From Candidatus Woesearchaeota archaeon (GTDB lineage: Archaea > Nanobdellota > Nanobdellia > Woesearchaeales > SM23-78), in NCBI GenBank assembly GCA_016933095.1, contig JAFGBP010000079.1:1-6061 (forward strand): 6,061 nucleotides of DNA, written 5' to 3'. Position 1 is the first letter of the stretch. Each line of letters opens with the position of its first letter. Below are positions 1-4,303 of this stretch, piece after piece. The notes below the pieces were generated by a model. That model was not told the origin of the DNA. It ran no database searches and was given only the letters and a program-made list of their open reading frames with translations. A program made the translations under genes and the position numbers.

Positions 1-14
1 CCTCTCCAACTACA

Positions 15-232
15 GGCTTGACTATAGGCTTCAATTACTGCAATTTAGACTGCGGGCTTGACTGCCGGCATCAAAAAGATGACCCTCAAAAAAGCAGAAA
101 CTTGAGGTTTGCTTTCGAAATCAAAAATCTGGAGGTCCGCCTGTTAGACTGCCTGTTTACACCAAAATTCTCCTAAACTGTTGGTTAGATTGACGGTTTA
201 CACCAAGACCATTTTTTGACTGTTAGAACCAA
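15..232. repeat. Degenerate repeats with about 40-base spacing in a gene-free region
   Basis: Bases 1-330 contain no credible reading frame; stops are dense in all frames. Two pairs of imperfect direct repeats stand out. Bases 15-34 and 55-74 match at 16 of 20 positions (both begin GGCTTGACT), 40 bases apart. Bases 143-165 and 184-206 match at 20 of 23 positions (both end GTTTACACCAA), 41 bases apart. Cores starting at 20, 60, 147 and 188 can all be aligned on a GACTGCCGG-like motif, and a partial copy (GTTAGAACCAA) lies at 222-232. The unit is too degenerate, and the intervening sequence (about 18 bases) too short, for a CRISPR array. Function is unknown: decayed tandem repeats or a cluster of protein-binding sites upstream of the L15e promoter are both possible. 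Confidence 0.45.
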
Positions 233-329
233 AGAAAAACCAGATTTAGGCAGTTGGCTTCCCCCACATCCTAACTGAACAGCCGAGAATGAACATCCCT
301 CAATTGAACGGAACGCGCAAGCCGCAATC

Positions 330-338
330 TTTATAAAG
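330..338 (+). promoter_or_regulatory. TATA box for L15e
   Basis: TTTATAAAG lies inside the palindrome CTTTATAAAG (329-338) and fits the archaeal TATA box. Transcription starting about 25 bases downstream would begin near 360, leaving a leader of about 90 bases before the L15e start codon. A weaker AT-rich stretch at 423-428 (GATAAC) could place a start right at the gene, but it is a poorer match. Confidence 0.6.
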
Positions 339-359
339 GAACCGAGCTCCCGATGAGAT

Positions 360-449
360 TACATCCTTGGGATGTGGGCGTTGCTTGCCTGAACCTTGGA
401 GACGCACGCGAAAGCGTACGGAAGATAACACAATGGAGGCAACTAGAAA
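360..449 (+). promoter_or_regulatory. Structured 5' leader of L15e mRNA with Shine-Dalgarno site
   Basis: If transcription starts near 360 the leader can form three adjacent stems: 361-366 with 370-375 (ACATCC/GGATGT), 378-381 with 402-405 (GCGT/ACGC), and 406-409 with 414-417 (ACGC/GCGT) closed by a GAAA tetraloop at 410-413. The two ACGC copies could each pair with either GCGT copy, so alternative folds exist. A GGAGG Shine-Dalgarno site at 435-439 lies 10 bases before the ATG. Feedback control of a ribosomal protein through its leader is a known principle, but no recognised L15e leader motif is visible; a regulatory role is inference. Confidence 0.4.
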
Positions 450-989
450 ATGGGATTATACAAATATCTAAGAGAGGCCTGGAAGAGGCCGCTTCAGACC
501 ATGCCTGACAACCAGCAGGAGAGGTTGATAGCATGGAGACGAGAACCAGCGACAGTAAGGATTCTAAAGCCTACAAGGCTTGACCGTGCAAGAAGCTTAG
601 GATACAAGGCAAAGCAGGGATTCGTGCTCGTAAGGCAGAGGCTCAAGCGCGGAGGGCGCATGAGAAGCTACACCTTCGGCGGACGAAGGCCAAAAGCCAA
701 CAGGAGAACGCTCGTCTTGGACAAGAGCTATCAGGCAGTCGCAGAGGTAAGGGCTAGCAAGAGTTTCCCTAACTGCGAGGTACTGAACAGTTACTGGGTG
801 GCTCAGGACGGTAAGAACTACTGGTATGAAGTCATCTTGATAGACAGGGCTCATCCTAACATCAGGAATGATCCGATGCTGCGAAAGATCGCAAGCATGA
901 GAGGAAGGGCTAACCGTGGACTGACAAGCGCAGGCAAGAAGTCCAGGGGCCTGAGAAACAAGGGCGCTGGCGCAGAGAAGATAAGGTAG
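450..989 (+). CDS. rpl15e: Large-subunit ribosomal protein L15e (eL15)
   Basis: This is a very basic 179-residue protein of the large ribosomal subunit, found in archaea and eukaryotes, which binds 23S rRNA. Family hallmarks are an N-terminal YKYLREAWKRP-like segment (4-14), WRREP (29-33), PTRLDRARSLGYKAK (41-55), EVLNSYWV (110-117) and RGLTSAGKK (156-164). The ATG at 450 is supported by GGAGG at 435-439; an upstream ATG at 433 is in another frame and stops after 12 codons. The protein ends at GAGAEKIR, whereas many archaeal homologues go on for roughly 10-15 more basic residues, so the tail appears shortened. No continuation is visible in the other frames after the stop, which argues against a frameshift. 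The gene is probably transcribed alone: it has its own promoter, a T-rich terminator follows and the next gene is convergent. Confidence 0.96.
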   Translation: MGLYKYLREAWKRPLQTMPDNQQERLIAWRREPATVRILKPTRLDRARSLGYKAKQGFVLVRQRLKRGGRMRSYTFGGRRPKANRRTLVLDKSYQAVAEVRASKSFPNCEVLNSYWVAQDGKNYWYEVILIDRAHPNIRNDPMLRKIASMRGRANRGLTSAGKKSRGLRNKGAGAEKIR

Positions 990-999
990 TCCTTTGGAA

Positions 1000-1027
1000 A
1001 TTTTTAAAACTTTTTATTCTCATTTTC
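1000..1027 (+). terminator. T-rich terminator after L15e
   Basis: Successive T runs (1001-1005, 1011-1015 and 1023-1026) begin 12 bases after the L15e stop codon, without a hairpin. This is the usual form of intrinsic termination signal in archaea. Confidence 0.55.
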
Positions 1028-1031
1028 AACT

Positions 1032-1061
1032 AAGTCTATTTCGGAAAAGTCTATTTCTGAA
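1032..1061. repeat. 15-base tandem duplication
   Basis: Bases 1032-1046 and 1047-1061 are head-to-tail copies of AAGTCTATTTCGGAA differing at one base (G at 1043, T at 1058). They fill the space between the convergent L15e and kinase-like genes. This looks like a recent slippage duplication; no function is evident. Confidence 0.85.
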
Positions 1062-1071
1062 ACATAAAGGC

Positions 1072-1794
1072 TTACAGAATTGAACTGTATCGGGTCATGA
1101 ATGCTAGTTCTGCAGAGGCTTCGGTCTGGTTTCGGCCTCCTACCTCAACGAGTGCTTCAGATAGGCCTTGCTTGAACTTGTGTGCGAAGGATATGCATTC
1201 CCGCCTCTCGTCACCGTATGTCATGACAGATCTCACGACATCATCTAGATCTCCCGGCAGGAATTGTATCGGGTCGCAGAATTTCAAGGGCGCAAGCTTG
1301 CCATCTCGTATTGAGGCCAGCACGTTTCCGTCGTGCGGTTCTGAAGAGTATCTTCCTGTGAGCATGAAGACTTCTCCAAGATCCCTTCCCAGCCTGTAGG
1401 CCAAATCCTTTAGATGAGGCCCGAATATGGTTTCTCTTTTCAGCTTGTCGAGATCTGGCATGTCAATGTATTCCATGGATATGAGCTCTCCCAGGTTGTT
1501 TGTATGGGCAGTATAGTGTGCGTATGGCTTTGAGAAGAAAGAAGGCGCATTCGCATACAGCTCATTTAGGGCCACATAATCTTCCAGAAGAAGCCGGTCT
1601 AGTTCCCTTGATGCGCCGACAGCAACGAGAAGACCTCTTGAGCCTGAACAGACCTTGTAGACGCCCTTGTGGACACCGTAGCCTATGAGGTCTATATTAA
1701 CATCCTCTCTGCCAAGCTCATCCCTTGCATATTGGTGGATGAGGTGGTTGTGCCTTGTTTTCTCTTCGGCTGTCAGTTCTGGGACCAGTACCAT
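1072..1794 (-). CDS. Divergent protein-kinase-fold protein, possibly a pseudokinase
   Basis: The 240-residue product has the outline of a protein-kinase-like (kinase/APH/ABC1) fold but fits no family I can name. A glycine-rich segment GYGVHKGVYKV (38-48) resembles the nucleotide-binding loop. The following strand reads VAVG (57-60), where kinases have a lysine (VAVK). A helix with Glu71 follows, then a hinge-like MEYIDMPDL (107-115). EPHDGN (152-157) matches the catalytic-loop pattern of ABC1-type DPHPGN, with Glu in place of the first Asp and Asn157 kept; CDP (173-175) supplies the Asp of the DFG position (Asp174). The metal-binding Asn and Asp are therefore kept while the ATP-anchoring lysine is not evident, so activity is uncertain. 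The ATG at 1794 lies about 26 bases from a TATA box, indicating a leaderless mRNA. The gene follows the L21e-RpoF-DUF655 cluster on the same strand but has its own promoter. Substrate and role are unknown. Confidence 0.6.
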   Translation of the reverse strand: MVLVPELTAEEKTRHNHLIHQYARDELGREDVNIDLIGYGVHKGVYKVCSGSRGLLVAVGASRELDRLLLEDYVALNELYANAPSFFSKPYAHYTAHTNNLGELISMEYIDMPDLDKLKRETIFGPHLKDLAYRLGRDLGEVFMLTGRYSSEPHDGNVLASIRDGKLAPLKFCDPIQFLPGDLDDVVRSVMTYGDERRECISFAHKFKQGLSEALVEVGGRNQTEASAELAFMTRYSSIL

Positions 1795-1813
1795 TTAAGG
1801 CAAATAGCCTCCG

Positions 1814-1827
1814 ACATTTATAAATGT
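1814..1827 (-). promoter_or_regulatory. TATA box for the kinase-like gene
   Basis: ACATTTATAAATGT is a perfect 14-base palindrome with a TTTATAAA core at 1817-1824. Its centre is about 26 bases before the ATG at 1794, so transcription would start at or next to the start codon. The GGAGG at 1808-1812 lies between box and start and would then not be part of the mRNA. Because the box is symmetrical, direction is set by flanking sequence; the minus-strand gene is the obvious target. Confidence 0.6.
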
Positions 1828-1874
1828 TTCGATTTTTTAACCACCCCGCAGTAGTCACAGATTGAAAGATCAAG

Positions 1875-1921
1875 AAAAAGATGGGAAAAATCATGAAAAA
1901 TGAAGAGGACAATCCAAAAAA
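1875..1921 (-). terminator. Multiple T runs terminating the DUF655 transcript
   Basis: On the minus strand, directly after the DUF655 stop codon, come four runs of five or six T (1921-1916, 1900-1896, 1890-1886 and 1879-1875). Spaced T tracts without a hairpin are typical archaeal terminators. They lie upstream of the kinase-like promoter and so support separate transcription of the two genes. Confidence 0.55.
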
Positions 1922-1922
1922 C

Positions 1923-2504
1923 CTAATCCCTGCCGCCCCGGTCCACGAACAAGAAATGCTTTTCCCTACCATCCATCTCAGCAACGATTCTATTCACTAT
2001 CGTCTTGATAGGATCAGGCATGAGCTTCACCCTAGCCTTCATGTCGTTGAAATCCTTGAAAGGCTCGGCTTTACGCTCCTCAATGATCTCCCACATGTGC
2101 TTCTTCCCGACACCAGGCAGCATCTCAAGGACGTGCATCCTAGTGCTCACAGGCTGGGCCTTGTTAAAGAACTCCACGAACCTCGGCTCCTGCTTCTTAA
2201 CAATCTCCTCAATCGCGTGGTTAAGCTCAGACTTAGCAGTCTGAGTAAGCTTCGAAGTAGGAATCTTCCCATTAATATGATGAATCTTATCCCTCTTAGC
2301 CTCGCCGATGTACACCTCCTCAAAAGGCTGGAGGAACACACCCTTCCGCGGAACGACCTCGAGCAATGTGAAGTTCGACTTGCCCAGAGCCTGGGCTATC
2401 GGAGTCTTCAAGTGGATCGGCTTCGAATCAAACGGATAGCCGTTCGGCAGGAAATCCAATACAATGGCCTCTTCCTCTTTCTTACGATCCATCTTCTCCC
2501 CCAA
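1923..2504 (-). CDS. DUF655 family protein, predicted nucleic-acid-binding
   Basis: The 193-residue product matches the archaeal DUF655 family: EAIVLDFLPNGYP near the N-terminus (12-24), then VFLQPFEEVYIG (56-67) in a region thought to form an OB-like barrel, and a C-terminal helix-hairpin-helix, LPGVGKKHMWEIIEERK (129-145), of the non-specific nucleic-acid-binding type. The biochemical role is unknown. Family genes usually sit between rpoF and the 16S rRNA dimethyltransferase gene, which suggests a link to ribosome or RNA maturation; here rpoF is upstream but ksgA is absent. Two starts are possible: TTG at 2504, with AAGG six bases before it, or ATG at 2492, with GGGGGAG three bases before it (189 residues). 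I cannot decide between them. The gene lies 174 bases beyond rpoF with its own TATA box, so it may be transcribed partly on its own. Confidence 0.9.
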   Translation of the reverse strand: MGEKMDRKKEEEAIVLDFLPNGYPFDSKPIHLKTPIAQALGKSNFTLLEVVPRKGVFLQPFEEVYIGEAKRDKIHHINGKIPTSKLTQTAKSELNHAIEEIVKKQEPRFVEFFNKAQPVSTRMHVLEMLPGVGKKHMWEIIEERKAEPFKDFNDMKARVKLMPDPIKTIVNRIVAEMDGREKHFLFVDRGGRD

Positions 2505-2545
2505 TAATAACCTTATACCTTTTTACCTAATATGTGCGTAACTTG

Positions 2546-2553
2546 TATATAAA
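2546..2553 (-). promoter_or_regulatory. TATA box for DUF655
   Basis: On the minus strand TTTATATA lies in the 174-base gap between rpoF and DUF655. Transcription would start near 2524, giving a leader of about 20 bases to the TTG or 32 bases to the ATG start. The rest of the gap (2554-2678) shows only a weak pyrimidine-rich stretch just after the rpoF stop (2671-2661) and no RNA gene. Confidence 0.5.
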
Positions 2554-2678
2554 TGTTGTTGAATTATGCCTGCAAACCATGACAAGAACCCTCAAACCCA
2601 CTCATAAAATCGGCACATCGCACAAGCTCTAATCTCCACTTCATACATGATCGCCGACAAAGAGAAAGAATAAGACGC

Positions 2679-3035
2679 TTATTTCTTGTCGCCAGCATAC
2701 TCAGCCACGATCTCGACAATCTTAGTCAGGTTGTCGTTAGTGATCGGGATCGAGTAGCCCTGAAGAACCACCTTGGCCTCGGCAACGCTAACAGGCATAG
2801 TGTCGATGATCTTGTTGATCTGGGCATCCTTCAGCCTGGGAATCCCAAGCTTCTCGATCTTCTCAAAGATCTCCTGAGCCTGCTTAGGCTTAATGAGCTT
2901 GAAATCGTTGAGGTACTCCTCAGTCTTTGCAGCCCTGAAGCTAAGCTCGCCGTCCCTCTTCTTAATCCTGGCAAGCTCATCCTTAAGCTCAGCCATGCTG
3001 ACAGACTTCTTCTCTAAGACTTCAATGCTGCTCAT
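2679..3035 (-). CDS. rpoF: DNA-directed RNA polymerase subunit Rpo4 (subunit F)
   Basis: The 118-residue product is the archaeal counterpart of eukaryotic Rpb4. With Rpo7 (RpoE, not in this window) it forms the stalk of RNA polymerase, which aids open-complex formation and binds emerging RNA. The sequence is charged and helical with the family layout: an N-terminal part that contacts Rpo7, then a C-terminal HRDC-like helical domain in which KLGIPRLKDAQINKIIDTMP is the recognisable core. An earlier GTG at 3044 is in frame and would add three residues (121 in total), but it lies inside a Shine-Dalgarno sequence, GAGGTG (3047-3042), spaced six bases from the ATG at 3035, so I prefer the ATG. It is the middle gene of the L21e-rpoF-DUF655 cluster, 72 bases after L21e, probably co-transcribed. 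Confidence 0.93.
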   Translation of the reverse strand: MSSIEVLEKKSVSMAELKDELARIKKRDGELSFRAAKTEEYLNDFKLIKPKQAQEIFEKIEKLGIPRLKDAQINKIIDTMPVSVAEAKVVLQGYSIPITNDNLTKIVEIVAEYAGDKK

Positions 3036-3041
3036 CTTGGA

Positions 3042-3047
3042 CACCTC
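3042..3047 (-). promoter_or_regulatory. Shine-Dalgarno site of rpoF
   Basis: GAGGTG on the minus strand ends six bases before the ATG at 3035. Its last three bases are the in-frame GTG that could be taken for the start codon. The good spacing to the ATG makes the GTG the less likely start. Use of such a site fits rpoF being an internal gene of a transcript. Confidence 0.6.
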
Positions 3048-3107
3048 TGGAAAACATCATATTAAATTAAGTGATTATCAAACGCTCATGCGCCACAGGG
3101 GCTTAGC

Positions 3108-3398
3108 TCAAATCCTCTTCAAATGAATAGGGTGCGAGACGATAATCTTCTCCTTCTCAAGGTCCCTTATCTTGACCTCGTAGCAAGCACCCCTCTTCCC
3201 GACAACCGACCCAATCTTCCCCATGAACCGAGCGTGGTATGCGCCTTCGTGGCATGCAGGGTCAAGCTTCAGGACGACCTTCTCACCTTGCTTGAATTCA
3301 GTCAAGTACTTCCTAATGCTAATCTTTCCCCTTAGCCTTGCCGGCTTTGAGAGCTCGCCTCTCGTCCTTCTCCTTAATCCGCCTATTCTCTTAGACAT
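3108..3398 (-). CDS. rpl21e: Large-subunit ribosomal protein L21e (eL21)
   Basis: The 96-residue basic protein has the usual length of archaeal L21e, a 60S/50S-type protein with an SH3-like barrel that binds 23S rRNA. Recognisable parts are the N-terminal GGLRRRTRGELSKP, the segment SIRKYLTEFKQGEKVVLKLD, and YHARFMGKIGSVVGKRGACY, followed by the closing strand VSHPIHLKRI. The ATG at 3398 is about 28 bases from a TATA-like box, so the mRNA is probably leaderless; only a weak GGGAA precedes the start. It is the first gene of the cluster with rpoF and DUF655, a gene order shared by many archaea. Confidence 0.96.
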   Translation of the reverse strand: MSKRIGGLRRRTRGELSKPARLRGKISIRKYLTEFKQGEKVVLKLDPACHEGAYHARFMGKIGSVVGKRGACYEVKIRDLEKEKIIVSHPIHLKRI

Positions 3399-3421
3399 GA
3401 ACTTCCCGAAAATCGGAGGGG

Positions 3422-3430
3422 TTTTTAAAT
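3422..3430 (-). promoter_or_regulatory. TATA-like box for L21e
   Basis: ATTTAAAAA on the minus strand (3430-3422) is centred about 28 bases before the L21e ATG, in keeping with a leaderless start. Its TTTAAA core (3424-3429) is symmetrical, so it could also support a plus-strand transcript starting near 3452, within the GC-rich block; there is no direct evidence for that. Confidence 0.5.
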
Positions 3431-3440
3431 GTTTTGGTAG

Positions 3441-3493
3441 TCCGGGGTGCGTCCAGAATCTCCTGGCCGCGCCTCATGACCCCCGCGCGGTTA
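3441..3493 (+). other. GC-rich block with hairpin potential
   Basis: This stretch is clearly richer in GC than its surroundings and lies between two divergent promoters. Bases 3464-3472 can pair with 3485-3493 in a nine-pair stem (TGGCCGCGC with GCGCGGTTA, two G-U pairs) around a 12-base loop. The G-U pairs become mismatches on the opposite strand, so the fold favours plus-strand RNA. An alternative small stem is 3453-3456 with 3463-3466 (CCAG/CTGG). No tRNA, SRP RNA or RNase P signature is seen. It could be a small RNA, a leader for the following small ORF, or merely structured spacer. Confidence 0.3.
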
Positions 3494-3498
3494 ATATA
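3491..3498 (+). promoter_or_regulatory. TATA-like box before a candidate small ORF
   Basis: TTAATATA sits right after the GC-rich hairpin. A start about 25 bases downstream falls at 3518-3522, the position of two overlapping ATG codons. That start would leave the strong Shine-Dalgarno sequence at 3509-3519 outside the transcript, so either this box or the Shine-Dalgarno site is used, not both. Confidence 0.3.
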
Positions 3499-3521
3499 GG
3501 CTCGATTCAAGGAGGTGATGG

Positions 3522-3620
3522 ATGAGCGGTCGCAGCGGGCTACGAGAGACTTTGAACAGAGCCCTTTCAGAGGAGAAGATTTTTATAATCCGGGCCACTA
3601 TTACTCCTCATGCGTTATAA
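3522..3620 (+). CDS. Candidate 32-residue small ORF with a near-ideal Shine-Dalgarno site
   Basis: The ATG at 3522 follows AAGGAGGTGAT (3509-3519), which is complementary over 11 bases to the usual 3' end of archaeal 16S rRNA; the GGAGG core ends six bases before the ATG, an ideal spacing. The frame encodes 32 residues (starting MSGRSGLRETLNRA) and stops at 3618-3620, overlapping the first 11 bases of the next gene, whose second in-frame ATG (3622) follows the stop by one base. This could couple translation of the two. An ATG at 3518 opens another frame of 35 codons ending at 3625. No family is recognised and the frame is short enough to arise by chance, so this remains a candidate. Confidence 0.28.
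   Translation: MSGRSGLRETLNRALSEEKIFIIRATITPHAL
3580..3589 (+). promoter_or_regulatory. TATA box for the 212-residue orphan gene
   Basis: TTTTTATAAT is a good archaeal TATA box centred about 25 bases before the ATG at 3610, so transcription should start at the start codon itself. It lies inside the candidate small ORF. Confidence 0.6.
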
Positions 3621-4248
3621 TATGAATTATAACCTGAATCATACGCTCACTTATTCTTTAGAGGAAAGGATGCCCGCCCACCTAAAGGCTATCGGGCTGG
3701 AATATCGGAAGATGCAACAGATGAGGCGCCTGGAGCAAGACAAGTCAGGCCAAGGCCCTCATGATGTTTCTGGAGGCAAAGATCACTGCAAGAGTGATAT
3801 ATTCGTCGTGCCTTTGAGGCTTGGCAGGAAGCCATCCTTAAGCGAGGAGCGTGCAGAATCCATAGTCTACATCCCTGTCAAGGGGAGATGTATATTCGCT
3901 GACTGCCCGGCGCAGTGCTTAAGAAATCTTGAGGAATCAGATGAACACACATCCCTATTCGGTGACCTTGAATTCCTGTGCCAGAGAGCACGGGAGATCG
4001 GCTACTATGAAGAGTTAAATGAGCCCCGAATTTACATCAAGCCAGTAGAGATATACAACCGACCGGATATCCTCTTGGAAAGAGATCAGAAAAGATCAGT
4101 TGACCCCGATGCCGAAGACCAGATACTGTCTCTCAATATACCTGAAGATGAGATCGAAATTTACGAAAAGGCTGAAGTCGAAGCTGAGTTAGAAGAGGAG
4201 GAAATAGCTGAAATGGAAGAAGAGCCGCTGGATTCGCGGGGACACTAG
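3610..4248 (+). CDS. Hypothetical protein with a cysteine cluster and acidic tail
   Basis: The 212-residue product is not recognised. The N-terminus is rich in Asn and Tyr (MRYNMNYNLNHTLTYSLEER), followed by a basic helical stretch (24-46). Five cysteines occur: Cys60, then a CIFADCPAQC cluster (94, 99, 103) and Cys124, which could bind zinc or a metal centre, though no standard finger pattern is met. The segment IYIKPVEIYNRPDILLERD (141-159) looks like strands or a folded core. Residues 169-206 are strongly acidic and probably helical or disordered, as in proteins that bind basic partners. There is no signal peptide or membrane segment, so the protein is probably cytoplasmic. The ATG at 3610 is supported by the TATA box 25 bases upstream; in-frame ATGs at 3622 and 3670 are alternatives, and an upstream stop at 3586-3588 limits the N-terminus. 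It converges on EF-2 with a 55-base gap. Confidence 0.75.
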   Translation: MRYNMNYNLNHTLTYSLEERMPAHLKAIGLEYRKMQQMRRLEQDKSGQGPHDVSGGKDHCKSDIFVVPLRLGRKPSLSEERAESIVYIPVKGRCIFADCPAQCLRNLEESDEHTSLFGDLEFLCQRAREIGYYEELNEPRIYIKPVEIYNRPDILLERDQKRSVDPDAEDQILSLNIPEDEIEIYEKAEVEAELEEEEIAEMEEEPLDSRGH

Positions 4249-4276
4249 CGCAGAGATGAAAAGAAAGAAGATTATG

Positions 4277-4295
4277 AAAAAGTTTTGTAAAAAAA
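4277..4295 (-). terminator. T-rich terminator after EF-2
   Basis: On the minus strand a run of seven T (4295-4289) follows the EF-2 stop by eight bases, with a second run of five T (4281-4277). No hairpin is needed in archaea. No comparable T tract is clear on the plus strand for the convergent orphan gene. Confidence 0.55.
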
Positions 4296-4303
4296 TTGTG
4301 ACC

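Noticed and set aside
15..232. CRISPR array
   Set aside because: Repeats are too divergent (3-4 mismatches in about 20 bases) and intervening segments of about 18 bases are too short for spacers; no cas genes are nearby.
351..392. C/D box guide RNA in the L15e leader
   Set aside because: A GATGA (353-357 region) and a CTGA (389-392) are present, but the C box is incomplete, internal C'/D' boxes are missing and the length is too short.
433..471. ATG at 433 just before L15e
   Set aside because: It is out of frame with L15e, stops after 12 codons, and its first bases overlap the Shine-Dalgarno site of L15e, so it is unlikely to be used.
597..854. Minus-strand open frame of 85 codons inside L15e
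   Set aside because: It is antisense to a strongly conserved ribosomal protein gene, with no upstream signals of its own.
1881..2507. Plus-strand open frame of 208 codons opposite DUF655
   Set aside because: It mirrors the whole DUF655 gene in the antisense direction, has a low-complexity Leu/His/Arg-rich translation and no matching family, while the minus strand encodes a recognised protein with its own promoter.
3491..3520. tRNA T-arm (GGCTCGATTC)
   Set aside because: The loop resembles a T-loop but the flanking bases do not form the five-pair T stem, and no D-arm, anticodon arm or acceptor stem is found.
3500..3524. Fragment of a 16S rRNA 3' end on the minus strand
   Set aside because: The minus strand reads ATCACCTCCTT like the 16S tail, but the sequence before it does not match the conserved 16S 3' region. 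A strong Shine-Dalgarno site on the plus strand explains it better.
3223..3525. Plus-strand open frame of 100 codons across L21e and its promoter
   Set aside because: Most of it is antisense to L21e and the remainder crosses the GC-rich hairpin; no family or ribosome-binding signal supports it.
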